Notes: a model not told the origin generated them from the sequence alone. Positions 1 to 8,161 are shown, numbered from the stretch's first letter. The stretch is 47,607 bases of DNA from an uncultured Sterolibacterium sp. (GCA_903832735.1 CAILCO010000031.1:1-47607), one strand, 5' to 3'. Translations and numbers: made by a program.

Positions 1-140
1 CCCGAACACATCAGCCGGATCACCCGCAGATACGGCGGATATTGAAAGCGCGATACCCCGCACAGGTCGGCTCCGCCGTAGCAGCACCAGTTGCACAGAA
101 ATCCAACAATGATCGGCTTGAAATCGGATGGGGCGGCCAT
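1..140 (-). CDS. bamF: BamF, MvhD-like iron-sulfur subunit (N-terminal part only)
   Basis: Partial gene: only the first 46 codons lie in the window and the rest is beyond the left edge. Reading the minus strand from the ATG at 140 gives a protein beginning [20 protein letters not shown], then [16 protein letters not shown] and a later MCSG. This is the N-terminal signature of the MvhD / F420-non-reducing hydrogenase delta family, which passes electrons between hydrogenase or heterodisulfide reductase modules. In class II benzoyl-CoA reductase clusters this family is BamF, encoded after bamE, as here. An AAGGGAAGAG ribosome binding site precedes the ATG. The CNWCC motif has Cys where some MvhD/VhuD relatives carry selenocysteine, so no Sec insertion is needed in the visible part. 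Confidence 0.85.
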   Translation of the reverse strand, partial: MAAPSDFKPIIVGFLCNWCCYGGADLCGVSRFQYPPYLRVIRLMCS

Positions 141-153
141 GCTCTTCCCTTTA

Positions 154-172
154 CGTTGCGTTGCGTTGCGTT
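154..172. repeat. Short tandem repeat (CGTTG)x3 plus CGTT between bamE and bamF
   Basis: Three perfect copies of the pentamer CGTTG followed by CGTT fill most of the gap between the bamE stop at 189 and the bamF start at 140. Pentamer arrays can change length by slippage. Here that would alter the distance between two co-transcribed genes but not a reading frame. The bamF ribosome binding site lies just downstream of it on the minus strand. Confidence 0.8.
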
Positions 173-188
173 ATCTCAGACCCGCTTT

Positions 189-3100
189 TCAAACTAACTC
201 CAGCGCCGCGTCGATCTGGCCGAACACTTCGTTGTCGGTGTAGTGGGAGAGGCTGATCGCCGCGGTCGGGCACTTGGCGACGCACAGGCCGTCACCCTTA
301 CACAGCACCGCATTGACCACCGCCTTCTTGCCGCGCGGGGTTTCCTCGAAACTGACGGCCCCATAGGTACACACCGACACGCAGGCGCCGCAGGAAACGC
401 AGGCGTCATTGCTGACATTGCAGACCGCGCCCGAGGCGACCACGGTGTCGCGCGAGAGCAGGGAAAGCGCCCGACCGGCCGCGCCGTAGGACTGGGTGAT
501 GGTTTCCGAGAGGTGTTTCGGATACTGCGCCGTGCCGCAGAGGAACACGCCTTCCGCGGCGAAGTCGACCGGCCGCAACTTCGCGTGGGCTTCCTGGAAG
601 AAGCCGTCCGGGCCCAACGGCACCTTGAACTGGCGCGCCAGTTCATTGGCGCCCGGGGCAGGGATCACCGCAGCGGCAAGAACGATGGCATCGACGTCGA
701 GCTCCAGCTTCTTACCCAGAATGGGGTCGAACGCCGTCACCCGGATGAAGTTCCTGCCACCCTCATCGGTGGCAACCACCTGTGGCTGGTCATCCGCTTC
801 GTAGCGGATGAACTTGACGTCCTGGTTGGCCGCCGCGCGGTAGTAATCTTCCCTGAAGCCGTAGGTCCTGATGTCGCGGAAGAGCACGTAGATCTCCACT
901 TCCGGCTTCAGCGACTTCATCTTCAGTGCGTTCTTCATGGCACCGCTGCAGCAGACGCGAGAGCAATAGTTGCGGTCCTCGTTGCGGCAGCCGACGCACT
1001 GGATCATCACCACGCTGTCTGCAGCCATCAGCTTCTCGTCGCTTCGGGCGAGCTTGCCTTCCATCTCCAGCAGGGTCATCACGCGCTCGTTCTGGCCGTA
1101 GAGATATTCGGTCGGCTGGTACTCGACGGCACCGGTGGCGATGATCGCGGCGCCGTGCTTGATGGTGCGCACCCGCCCTTTGGACTTCACTGTGGTGGTG
1201 AAGTTGCCGACATAGCCGTCGACGTGGGTGATCTCGGCGTCGGTGATCGCGTGAATCTTAGGATGGCGATAGACTTTCTTCTTCAAGTCCTTGAGAAACA
1301 CCTGCACGTCCATGCCCTCGAGCGTGTAGTGCAGGCGGCTGGCCATGCCGCCCAAGTCCGACGCCCTTTCGACCAGGTAGGTTTCATAGCCCTGCTCGGC
1401 CAGGGTGTGGGCGCTGGTCATGCCGGCCACACCGCCGCCGATCACCAGCGCGGTCTTGTCCACCGGCAGCGAGAACTCGTCCAGCGGCTCCAGCTTGCCG
1501 GCCCGCGCCACGGACATGCGCACGATGTCCTTGGCCTTCTGCGTCGCCGCTTCCTGCTCCTTGGAGTGCACCCAGGTGCAATGCTCGCGGATGTTGGCCA
1601 TGTCGAAGAAGTACTGATTCACCCCAGCCTCGCGCAGCGTGTCGCGGAACAGCGGCTCGTGCGTGCGCGGCGTGCAGGCGGCGACCACCACCCGGTTCAG
1701 GCCCTTGTCGCGGATGGTGTCGGAGATCGCCTTGGCGGTGTTGGTGGCGCAAGCGAACAGACTCTCCTCGACGTGCACCACATTGGGCAAACCCTTGGCG
1801 TATTCGGCGATGCCCGGCACGTCGACCACGCGGCCGATGTTGGCGCCGCAGCGGCAGACGAAGACGCCGACCTTGGGTTCCTCTTCCGAGACGTCCTTCT
1901 CGACCGGGTACACCCGGTCTTCGGAGAGTTGGCCGCGCCGGCTCTTGAGCAAGTAGGAAGCCTGGACGCCGGCGCCGCTCGCACCCATCACCGACTCGGG
2001 AATGTCCATCGGGCCCTGGAAGGCGCCGCTGGTAAAGATGCCTGGACGGCTGGTCTGCAACGGGTTGAACGGATCGACCTTGCAGAAGCCGTGCTGATTC
2101 AACTCGATGCCGAAGATTTTGGAAAAGCGCTGCGCGTCCTTGGGCGGGGTCAGACCCACCGAGAGCACCACCAGTTCGAAGAATTCCTCGACCACGCCAT
2201 CCGGCGTGCTGTAGCGGATGGAGACGTCGCCCGTCTCCGGATCCTCAGAGCCGATCGAGACATAGCTGCGGACGAAATGCACGTCAGGCAATTTCTGCGC
2301 GCGCTGGTAGAAGCGCTCGAAGTCCTTGCCGTAGGAACGGATGTCGTTGTGGAAGATCTTGGCATGCAGGTCGGGCAGATGGTCCTTGGCCAGGATCACC
2401 TGCTTCTGCGTGTAGGAGCAGCACACCGACGAGCAATAACTGTTGCCGCCCGGCGTCACCTGGCGGGAGCCGACACAGTGGATCCAGGCGATCTTGTGCG
2501 GATGCTTCTTGTCCGAGGGGCGCAGGATCTGGCCCTCGTGCGGACCGGTGGAACAGAGCAGGCGCTCGAAGTCCATGCTCGTGACGACATTCTTGATCTG
2601 GCCGTAACCGTAATCGTTGCGCGGCAAGGGGTCGAAGGTTTCATAACCGGGCGCGAGGATGATCGCGCCGACCTTGACCTTGACCTTCTCCGCCTTCTGG
2701 CCGAAGTCGATGGCATTGTTCTCGCAGACGGTCTGGCAGATCGAGCAGGTCTTGTCCTTGAGGAACAGGCAACTCTCGTCGATATAGGTGACCAGCGGCA
2801 CGGCCTGCGAGAAGTAGATGTGCACCGCCTTGTTCAGCGACAGGTTCTGGTTGAACGGATCGGGGATCTTGGCCGGGCAGTACTCGACGCAGACGGTGCA
2901 GCCGGTGCACTTGTCCTCGATGATGTAGCGCGGCTTCTTCAGCAAGGTGACGGTGAAGTCGCCGGGTTCGCCCTCGAGCGAATCGACGTCGGTGTAGGTC
3001 ATCAGCTCGATGTTCGGCTGACGGTCGGTTTCGATGAACTTCGGCGACTCGATGCACATCGAGCAGTCGTTGGTCGGGAAGGTCTTGTCGAGCTGGGACA

Positions 3101-3284
3101 TCTTGCCACCGATGGTCGGCGACTTATCCACCAGGTACACCTTGTAGCCGGCCGAGGACAGGTCGAGCGCGGCCTGAATGCCGCTGATGCCCCCGCCCAC
3201 GACCATCACGTCGCCCATGTTGTCGTCGGCGCCGCGCAAGCTGCGCTGCGTGTCCATCTGCTGCTGCAGGAGTCCGAATGTCAC
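189..3284 (-). CDS. bamE: BamE, HdrA-like flavin/iron-sulfur electron transfer subunit of class II benzoyl-CoA reductase
   Basis: A 1031-residue protein with a duplicated HdrA plan. A Rossmann FAD motif GGGISG sits at residues 30-35, followed by a four-Cys ferredoxin segment (CTGCTVCVEYCP, about residue 126) and further Cys clusters (CSICQTVC). A second FAD motif GGGVAG lies near residue 615. Two C-terminal ferredoxin motifs, CVSCGACVSVC (from Cys962) and CKGDGLCVAKC (from Cys995), close the chain. HdrA proteins bifurcate electrons through FAD; BamE is thought to do this job in the large cytoplasmic BamBCDEFGHI complex that drives ring reduction. The start is a GTG with GCGAGGAC upstream. Met10 is an alternative start that still leaves the FAD fold intact. 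bamD ends 14 bases upstream. The sequence is intact with no in-frame TGA. Confidence 0.88.
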   Translation of the reverse strand: MTFGLLQQQMDTQRSLRGADDNMGDVMVVGGGISGIQAALDLSSAGYKVYLVDKSPTIGGKMSQLDKTFPTNDCSMCIESPKFIETDRQPNIELMTYTDVDSLEGEPGDFTVTLLKKPRYIIEDKCTGCTVCVEYCPAKIPDPFNQNLSLNKAVHIYFSQAVPLVTYIDESCLFLKDKTCSICQTVCENNAIDFGQKAEKVKVKVGAIILAPGYETFDPLPRNDYGYGQIKNVVTSMDFERLLCSTGPHEGQILRPSDKKHPHKIAWIHCVGSRQVTPGGNSYCSSVCCSYTQKQVILAKDHLPDLHAKIFHNDIRSYGKDFERFYQRAQKLPDVHFVRSYVSIGSEDPETGDVSIRYSTPDGVVEEFFELVVLSVGLTPPKDAQRFSKIFGIELNQHGFCKVDPFNPLQTSRPGIFTSGAFQGPMDIPESVMGASGAGVQASYLLKSRRGQLSEDRVYPVEKDVSEEEPKVGVFVCRCGANIGRVVDVPGIAEYAKGLPNVVHVEESLFACATNTAKAISDTIRDKGLNRVVVAACTPRTHEPLFRDTLREAGVNQYFFDMANIREHCTWVHSKEQEAATQKAKDIVRMSVARAGKLEPLDEFSLPVDKTALVIGGGVAGMTSAHTLAEQGYETYLVERASDLGGMASRLHYTLEGMDVQVFLKDLKKKVYRHPKIHAITDAEITHVDGYVGNFTTTVKSKGRVRTIKHGAAIIATGAVEYQPTEYLYGQNERVMTLLEMEGKLARSDEKLMAADSVVMIQCVGCRNEDRNYCSRVCCSGAMKNALKMKSLKPEVEIYVLFRDIRTYGFREDYYRAAANQDVKFIRYEADDQPQVVATDEGGRNFIRVTAFDPILGKKLELDVDAIVLAAAVIPAPGANELARQFKVPLGPDGFFQEAHAKLRPVDFAAEGVFLCGTAQYPKHLSETITQSYGAAGRALSLLSRDTVVASGAVCNVSNDACVSCGACVSVCTYGAVSFEETPRGKKAVVNAVLCKGDGLCVAKCPTAAISLSHYTDNEVFGQIDAALELV

Positions 3285-3298
3285 TTGTGTGTCCTCGC

Positions 3299-4453
3299 CT
3301 AGAGTGCTTCGCGGATGATTTCGGTGATGTCCTTGACCTCGATAGAGGCACCACCGTCCTCCATGTTCAGCCGACTGTCCTCGAAATTGGTGGTGCAGTA
3401 CGGGCAGGCGGTCACCATGATCTGGGCTCCGGTGCTGACCGCCTGTTTCATGCGCAGGTCGGAGAAGCGTTCCCCCTTGGGCGTTTCCATCCAGATCCGG
3501 CCGCCGCCGCCGCCGCAGCAGAAGCTGTTCTTGCGTGACTCGGCCATCTCGCTCAGCTTTAGGCCGGGCACGCTCTTCAGGGCATCGCGCGGCTGCTCAT
3601 AGACGCCGTTGTGCCGGCCGAGATAGCAGGGATCGTGATAGGTGACGTTCTTGGCGACTTCCTTGGTGAGTTTCAACCGGCCCTCGGCAAGCAGCTGCTG
3701 GAGATACTGGGTGATATGCACCACCTCGAAGTGCACCATGAACTCCGGGTATTCGTTCTTGAAGCTGTGATAGCAGTGCGGCGAAGACACCAGGATCTTC
3801 TTCACGCCATTGCCGACCAGGGCGGCAATGTTGGCCCGGGCCAGGCTGCGGAACAGGGCCTCGTCGCCGGTCTTCCTGATGCTCTCGCCGCAGCAGCTTT
3901 CGTCAGTGCCCAGGATGCCGAAATCGACACCGGCCGCCTGGAGAATTTCCACCGTGGCCTTGGCGATCTTCTTGCCGCGCGGGTCGTAGGAGAGATAGCA
4001 GCCGGGGGAATAGAGGATTTCCATGCCGTCGGTGAAACGCTTGACGCCCAAATCCTTTGCCCAGTCGGCGCGTTTCGAGCGCGCCTCGCCGAAAGGATTG
4101 CCCTCGGCCCGCAGGCTCGCGGCAACGCCCGGGATCGGCGCGGCAGAGCCGGCGAAGACGTCGTACTCGGTGGCGATGCGGCGCAGCGCCACGCCGGAAT
4201 GGATCTGCCTGACGTCGCGCGGACAGATCTGCGGGCACTTGCCGCAGGTCGTGCAGCGCCAGATGTCTTCGCTGTCCAGCTCGGTCAGGCCAAAGGTCGC
4301 CTCGCGCACCAGCTTCCTCATGCTGAACTTGGCGACCCGGTTCCACGGACAGACGGTGTCGCACATGCCGCACTGGTAGCAGGACTTGAAAGCGTCACCG
4401 CCAGCCGCCTTGATCGCGTCGATGATTTCCTTCTGGGGGGCTACGGTCTCCAT
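3299..4453 (-). CDS. bamD: BamD, HdrD/GlpC-like iron-sulfur protein of class II benzoyl-CoA reductase
   Basis: A 384-residue protein. Two N-terminal 4Fe-4S motifs, CYQCGMCDTVCP (Cys25, 28, 31, 35) and CTTCGKCPQICP (Cys67, 70, 73, 77), are followed by two CCG domains. The first CCG domain runs from Cys152 to the CC at 187-188. The second contains HDPCYLGRH and ends in FCCGGGGG. This is the heterodisulfide reductase HdrBC/HdrD layout, with the CCG cysteines binding a special cluster. In the Bam complex it would pass electrons between the HdrA-like BamE and the BamBC reductase core. The ATG is at 4453 with a weak AGGGTAG upstream. It sits between bamC (39 bases) and bamE (14 bases) on one transcript. 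Confidence 0.88.
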   Translation of the reverse strand: METVAPQKEIIDAIKAAGGDAFKSCYQCGMCDTVCPWNRVAKFSMRKLVREATFGLTELDSEDIWRCTTCGKCPQICPRDVRQIHSGVALRRIATEYDVFAGSAAPIPGVAASLRAEGNPFGEARSKRADWAKDLGVKRFTDGMEILYSPGCYLSYDPRGKKIAKATVEILQAAGVDFGILGTDESCCGESIRKTGDEALFRSLARANIAALVGNGVKKILVSSPHCYHSFKNEYPEFMVHFEVVHITQYLQQLLAEGRLKLTKEVAKNVTYHDPCYLGRHNGVYEQPRDALKSVPGLKLSEMAESRKNSFCCGGGGGRIWMETPKGERFSDLRMKQAVSTGAQIMVTACPYCTTNFEDSRLNMEDGGASIEVKDITEIIREAL

Positions 4454-4492
4454 GCTTTCTACCCTGTCGTGTCGCTCGTTGGTGTGGGGGTG

Positions 4493-5032
4493 TTAGGGCT
4501 TGGCCATTCTGGCAATGGTGTCCAGAACTTTTTCCAGGCCGTACTTGTCGATCATCGAACCGATTCCGATCTCGACGTCGCCCAACTCGGGCTGGTCTTC
4601 CTCGACCTCCTCTTCCCGCTCGACGTAGATCAGCGCGTCGGCCAGGCACCACTCGACGCACTTGGGCTTGTCCAGCGCCGGCGTGTCCTCGCACATATCG
4701 CACTTCAGCGGCAAACCGGAGTCCGGCTCCTTGAACAGGTCGCGCGAAGGGCAGGAGGCGCGGCAGAAATCGCACTCGGCGTATTCCTTGCCGTCGAGGA
4801 TGTACTTGTCCCGCCCGGTGCATTCCGCCGCCGTGTATTCGCCGGCGTAGACCGGCAGGTAGATGTCGCGCAGCGGACTGCGCACGATGCGGATGCGGCT
4901 GCGCGCCGGGTTGTTGCTGCTGTAGCGCGGCGTCGCGTGCCAGGAAGAACAGATCACCTCGCAGGCCTTGCAGCCGTTGCACTTGTCGGCATCGATGGTG
5001 ATCGACTTGACGATTTTTTTGACCTTAGCCAT
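4493..5032 (-). CDS. bamC: BamC, three-cluster ferredoxin subunit of class II benzoyl-CoA reductase
   Basis: A 179-residue ferredoxin-like protein. Cys18, 21, 24 and 28 form a first cluster motif (CNGCKACEVIC). Cys71, 87, 90, 94, 111, 114, 125 and 129 supply ligands for two more 4Fe-4S clusters, as in the HybA/DmsB-type electron transfer subunits. BamC binds directly to BamB and passes electrons to the tungsten site. Its ATG at 5032 lies inside the end of bamB (8-base overlap), which suggests translational coupling and one-to-one synthesis of the BamB and BamC subunits. The C-terminal 45 residues are acidic and lack cysteines. Confidence 0.9.
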   Translation of the reverse strand: MAKVKKIVKSITIDADKCNGCKACEVICSSWHATPRYSSNNPARSRIRIVRSPLRDIYLPVYAGEYTAAECTGRDKYILDGKEYAECDFCRASCPSRDLFKEPDSGLPLKCDMCEDTPALDKPKCVEWCLADALIYVEREEEVEEDQPELGDVEIGIGSMIDKYGLEKVLDTIARMAKP

Positions 5033-6986
5033 GGCTGTAAATTCCTTTCTGCTCGAATTCCTCGGCGACGTAATCCAGTTCCAGATCGTGCAGAGCTTCC
5101 GGGGTCGGAATGCCCTGATCGTTGAAGCCCTTCAGCTTGTAATAGGCATCGAGTAGCTGCTTCTCCAGGTCGGGGAAGCGCTTCTTCCAATGGTCCTCGG
5201 GCGGGCGGTCGTCGGCGCGGCGCATGCCGAAGCGGACGTTCAGGGCGCGCATCAGGGTGCGGTTGCGCGTCGCCGCCTTCCACAGTTCGTCCTTGTCCAT
5301 CTCCATGCCGGTCGCCGCCTTGATGAATTCCGGATAGTTGTGGATGTGGTAGGGCGGCTTCAGCGGGAAGGACGACAGGCCGGCGCACATTCCCAGGGCG
5401 TCGTCGATGTAATGCATCTTCTCCATCCAGTCCACGATGTCGCAGCTGGCTTCGACCGTCGGGTAGTAGGGATTGGACATTTCGCCACGCGGCTCCCAAT
5501 CGACGTAGTATTTCTTGAATTTCTCGTCGGGCACCTGGAACCAGTCCTTGACGAACTCTTCCCGCGCCTCCCGGGTGGGCAGGGGCTCCTGCGGAAACTG
5601 TCCTTCGATCTGGGTGATGTTGATCTTCTCGCCGGTCGAGTACATCAGGTAGTAGACCGGGTTCAGCATGCCCAGCTTGAGCGGCAACTGTTCGTGCTTC
5701 TTGATCGTGTTGTGGTCAAACTTCTCGGCGCCGTTGCCGATGCGCCGGGCCGCCCAGTAGGTGCCGTCCGCGAGGATGTCGCCGATGCCTTCGCGGCGGA
5801 CGATCTTCTCGATCAGGTAGAAGAAGCGGCCCTCGTTGTCGTCCGGCATGCCGGGGAAATCTTCCTTGGTGAGGATGCCCGCCTCCAGCAGTTCCAGGCC
5901 GAAAGCCATGGACTGCGGCGCGGAGAAGCCGTCGAGGCCGTATTCGGTGGCCTTCTGCGCAATCTTGAAGCCGAAGTCCAGGTCCCCATAGGCGGCCATG
6001 GTATAGGTCAGCTTGGAGTAGCACTTCATCATGTAGGTGGGCAGCCCCGGCACCGAGATGGTCGCGCCGCATTTCATCGGGCAGTTGTGGCAGCTGATCA
6101 GGCGGGTGCGCACGTTCTCCTGGGTCTCGCGCCATTTCTCCTCGATTTCATGGGTCCAGAAGTCCTTGCGCCGGGTTCGCGAGTTGCCCCACATGAAGCT
6201 GGTGGTATGCCATTCCTCGTCGACGATGCGCATCTCCTGCGGCGAGCCGAGCCCCTGCAGAATCGCCGGCATGCCCTTGATCGGATTGTCTTCGCGGAAC
6301 TTGATGTACTTCAGGACGTCGTTGCACAGATCCATGTACTTGGCCGGATCGGCGACGTTGATGTCCTTCTTGCCGCGCACGGCGATCGCCTTCAGGCCCT
6401 TGTCGCCCATCACCGCGCCGATGCCGCCGCGGGAGGCGCTGGATCGGCCCTGCTCGACGGAGGCGTAGAAGACCCGGTTCTCGCCGGCCAGGCCGATGGC
6501 CGCGACCTGGATGTCGGGATCCTTCAGCTCGCGCCGGATCGCTTCCGAGGTCTCGGTCGCCCCCAGCCCCTTCAGATGAGCGGCGTCGCGGATCTCGACC
6601 TTGTCGTTGTTGATCCAGAGATAGACCAGCTCTTCCGACTGACCGCGGACGATCACCTTGTCGTAGCCGGCGTACTTCAGTTCCGGCGCCCAGAATCCGC
6701 CCATCATCGAATAGGCCATCAGCTTAGTCTGCGGCGAAACGGTCGAGACGATGGTGCGGTTGCAGCCGGGCGCCCCGGTGCCGCAGAGCAGGCCGGTGCC
6801 GAAGATCAGCAGGTTGTCCTCGGAAAAAGCCTCCGTCCCCGGCGGCACCCTGTCCCACATGATCTTGGCGTTGGTGCCAAGGCCACCCAGGTAGAGCTTG
6901 GTGTCCCTCGGGTCAGTTTCCACACGGTCTATGCTGCCGCGTGAGAGATCAACTTCCAGATCGAAACCTATTTCTCCGTAACGCAT
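5025..6986 (-). CDS. bamB: BamB, tungsten-containing catalytic subunit of class II benzoyl-CoA reductase
   Basis: A 653-residue member of the aldehyde:ferredoxin oxidoreductase (AOR) family. It would reduce benzoyl-CoA to cyclohexa-1,5-diene-1-carboxyl-CoA at a tungsten bis-pyranopterin centre without ATP. Cys299, Cys302, Cys306 and Cys534 match the AOR 4Fe-4S ligands. Cys322 (in MMKCYSKL), Glu251 and His260 fall at the numbers I recall for the Geobacter enzyme's active site, with no length change up to there. The pterin-binding stretch AGENRVFYAS and SASRGGIGAVMGDKG are intact. The close fit to BamB rather than to true aldehyde oxidoreductases makes the substrate call fairly secure, although a BamB paralog acting on another aryl-CoA is possible. 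A GGAG lies just before the ATG. The upstream TetR gene overlaps its first 19 bases. Confidence 0.92.
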   Translation of the reverse strand: MRYGEIGFDLEVDLSRGSIDRVETDPRDTKLYLGGLGTNAKIMWDRVPPGTEAFSEDNLLIFGTGLLCGTGAPGCNRTIVSTVSPQTKLMAYSMMGGFWAPELKYAGYDKVIVRGQSEELVYLWINNDKVEIRDAAHLKGLGATETSEAIRRELKDPDIQVAAIGLAGENRVFYASVEQGRSSASRGGIGAVMGDKGLKAIAVRGKKDINVADPAKYMDLCNDVLKYIKFREDNPIKGMPAILQGLGSPQEMRIVDEEWHTTSFMWGNSRTRRKDFWTHEIEEKWRETQENVRTRLISCHNCPMKCGATISVPGLPTYMMKCYSKLTYTMAAYGDLDFGFKIAQKATEYGLDGFSAPQSMAFGLELLEAGILTKEDFPGMPDDNEGRFFYLIEKIVRREGIGDILADGTYWAARRIGNGAEKFDHNTIKKHEQLPLKLGMLNPVYYLMYSTGEKINITQIEGQFPQEPLPTREAREEFVKDWFQVPDEKFKKYYVDWEPRGEMSNPYYPTVEASCDIVDWMEKMHYIDDALGMCAGLSSFPLKPPYHIHNYPEFIKAATGMEMDKDELWKAATRNRTLMRALNVRFGMRRADDRPPEDHWKKRFPDLEKQLLDAYYKLKGFNDQGIPTPEALHDLELDYVAEEFEQKGIYSHG

Positions 6987-7909
6987 TTCTCCGGTCCTCT
7001 CTCAGCCTGTATTTGTTGGGATGTCTGGCGCGCATCTGCGCGGGTGGTGTTCTGCTCTGCCGGCGACTGCCGCCTTCTTGCTGCCGCCTCACTGCGAGCG
7101 GGCCTGCCTGCAAGCTGCGGCGTGGCGCTTACGCCCAGGCCGCGTTGCAGATTCGCCTGCATGTTGCGGTTCGGGCAACGGGCAACCAGACCGCACACGG
7201 CAAGGGCATGGATGCTCTTGGCGACATCCTCGGGAGTCCCATGCTGCCTCGGGTCGTACCAGCCGTAGCTCCAGTTGAGCATGCCGAAAACGCTGTAGGT
7301 GACTCGCTCGACCTCGGCCGGATCCGGCTGCGCGTTGTCACTGGCGCCGCTGGCACCAGGCGCGTTGCAGCCGTTGGCAAGAATGGCGGCCACGATATCC
7401 CGGCAGACATTAAAATAGCCTTCCTTGAGCAGGCGCACCGTCCTGCGTTTGTCCGCAGGCAGCGCAGAAGCTTCGTGCACCAGCACCCGCATCACCGAGC
7501 GATGCTCGGCCGAGTAGCTGAGATGATTCAACACGAAAACATAAAGCCTATCGACGTGCTCATCGACATCAACGAGCGAGGCTTGCACCGAATTCGTCAT
7601 CGTTTCAAAGGCGTCGGCCTGGAGCGAGAAGAGCAACTCTTCCTTGGAGGAAAAGTAGTTGTAGAAGGTGGCCAGTCCCCGACCGGTCGCGCGTGCAAGA
7701 CCGCGCATGGTCATCCCGTGGAAGCCGTTCTCGGCAATATCCGCCGCAGCCGCCTCGAGTATCTCCAGGCGTTGCGCCTCGTGCCGATGCTGCCTCGAAC
7801 TGTCGGCGGAGACGCGGCTCACCGGCGCTGCTCCCCGAATAGCGGGTGCAAGCTGAACAGCGGCGAAGTCGGGTGCGGCGCGTAAAACATTCGATCTCCA
7901 GATTGACAA
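6968..7909 (-). CDS. TetR/AcrR-family transcriptional regulator of the bam operon (probable)
   Basis: The N-terminal helix-turn-helix (RLEILEAAAADIAENGF, then MRGLARATGRGLATFYNYF and SSKEELL) is a textbook TetR DNA-binding domain. The ligand-binding half contains LNWSYGWYDP, seen in acyl-CoA or fatty-acid type TetR proteins. The longest frame starts with TTG at 7909. A better start is the GTG at 7822, preceded eight bases upstream by GGGGAG; that gives 284 residues starting just before the HTH. The C-terminal tail, rich in Arg, Gln and Thr, runs into bamB (19-base overlap), so regulator and reductase should share one mRNA. A perfect TetR-type palindrome lies upstream at 7981-7998. An autoregulated repressor that senses an aromatic acyl-CoA is the natural inference; the ligand is not shown by the sequence. 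Confidence 0.85.
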   Translation of the reverse strand: MSIWRSNVLRAAPDFAAVQLAPAIRGAAPVSRVSADSSRQHRHEAQRLEILEAAAADIAENGFHGMTMRGLARATGRGLATFYNYFSSKEELLFSLQADAFETMTNSVQASLVDVDEHVDRLYVFVLNHLSYSAEHRSVMRVLVHEASALPADKRRTVRLLKEGYFNVCRDIVAAILANGCNAPGASGASDNAQPDPAEVERVTYSVFGMLNWSYGWYDPRQHGTPEDVAKSIHALAVCGLVARCPNRNMQANLQRGLGVSATPQLAGRPARSEAAARRRQSPAEQNTTRADARQTSQQIQAERGPEKCVTEK

Positions 7910-7976
7910 GTGCGGTCGATATCGGTGACAAGCGACGACTTATGTAATGAATTTCTTATTGCACTCTGGCGACGAT

Positions 7977-7982
7977 CTTATA
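7977..7982 (-). promoter_or_regulatory. Probable -10 box of the tetR-bam promoter
   Basis: On the minus strand the hexamer TATAAG directly abuts the 18-bp palindrome. No good -35 box sits 17 bases upstream of it, but an FNR-like site is centred about 38-41 bases before the predicted start of transcription (near 7970). This is the arrangement of class II activator-dependent promoters. The position is inferred, not measured. Confidence 0.5.
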
Positions 7983-7998
7983 CGAACGATCGTTCGTA
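7981..7998. promoter_or_regulatory. Perfect 18-bp palindromic operator, likely TetR binding site
   Basis: TACGAACGATCGTTCGTA is a perfect inverted repeat in the gap between the tetR gene and sbp1. TetR-family operators are typically palindromes of this size. It overlaps the predicted -10/-35 spacer of the minus-strand promoter, so a bound repressor would block RNA polymerase. It is the only such palindrome noticed in the window, and it lies beside the only TetR gene. Confidence 0.75.
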
Positions 7999-8001
7999 AA
8001 A

Positions 8002-8015
8002 TTGACCTAGGTCAA
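8002..8015. promoter_or_regulatory. Perfect FNR/CRP-superfamily-like palindrome TTGACCTAGGTCAA
   Basis: This 14-bp perfect palindrome has TTGAC half sites separated by four bases, the layout of FNR, DNR and HcpR-type sites (TTGAN6TCAA class). It sits three bases from the TetR operator and upstream of the predicted bam promoter. Anaerobic activation of a dearomatising reductase by an oxygen- or NO-responsive FNR homologue would make biological sense. Which family member binds cannot be read from the site. Confidence 0.6.
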
Positions 8016-8161
8016 CCGCGGAAGCCGCCGACGGGAAAATTCGCCGAAAGCTACTCAAAACCTCATATTCCTTTTTCTTATATCGATGTGAAAATTGATT
8101 CGTTCTATTGATAAGCAGCAAACTCTAGACTGCGGCCTTCGTTATCCAGAAGGAGCAGCCC

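Noticed and set aside
243-3302. A 1019-codon open frame antisense to bamE
   Set aside because: It is the mirror of a GC-rich gene with clear FAD and iron-sulfur motifs. Its composition (rich in His, Asp, Gly, Val, Arg) is typical of antisense frames and it matches no family.
3611-5125. A 504-codon plus-strand frame over bamD and bamC
   Set aside because: It crosses two real genes on the other strand and shows no domain or ribosome binding site.
5025-6986. BamB as an ordinary aldehyde:ferredoxin oxidoreductase
   Set aside because: The length, the Cys322/His260/Glu251 positions and the bamCDEF neighbours fit benzoyl-CoA reductase rather than AOR.
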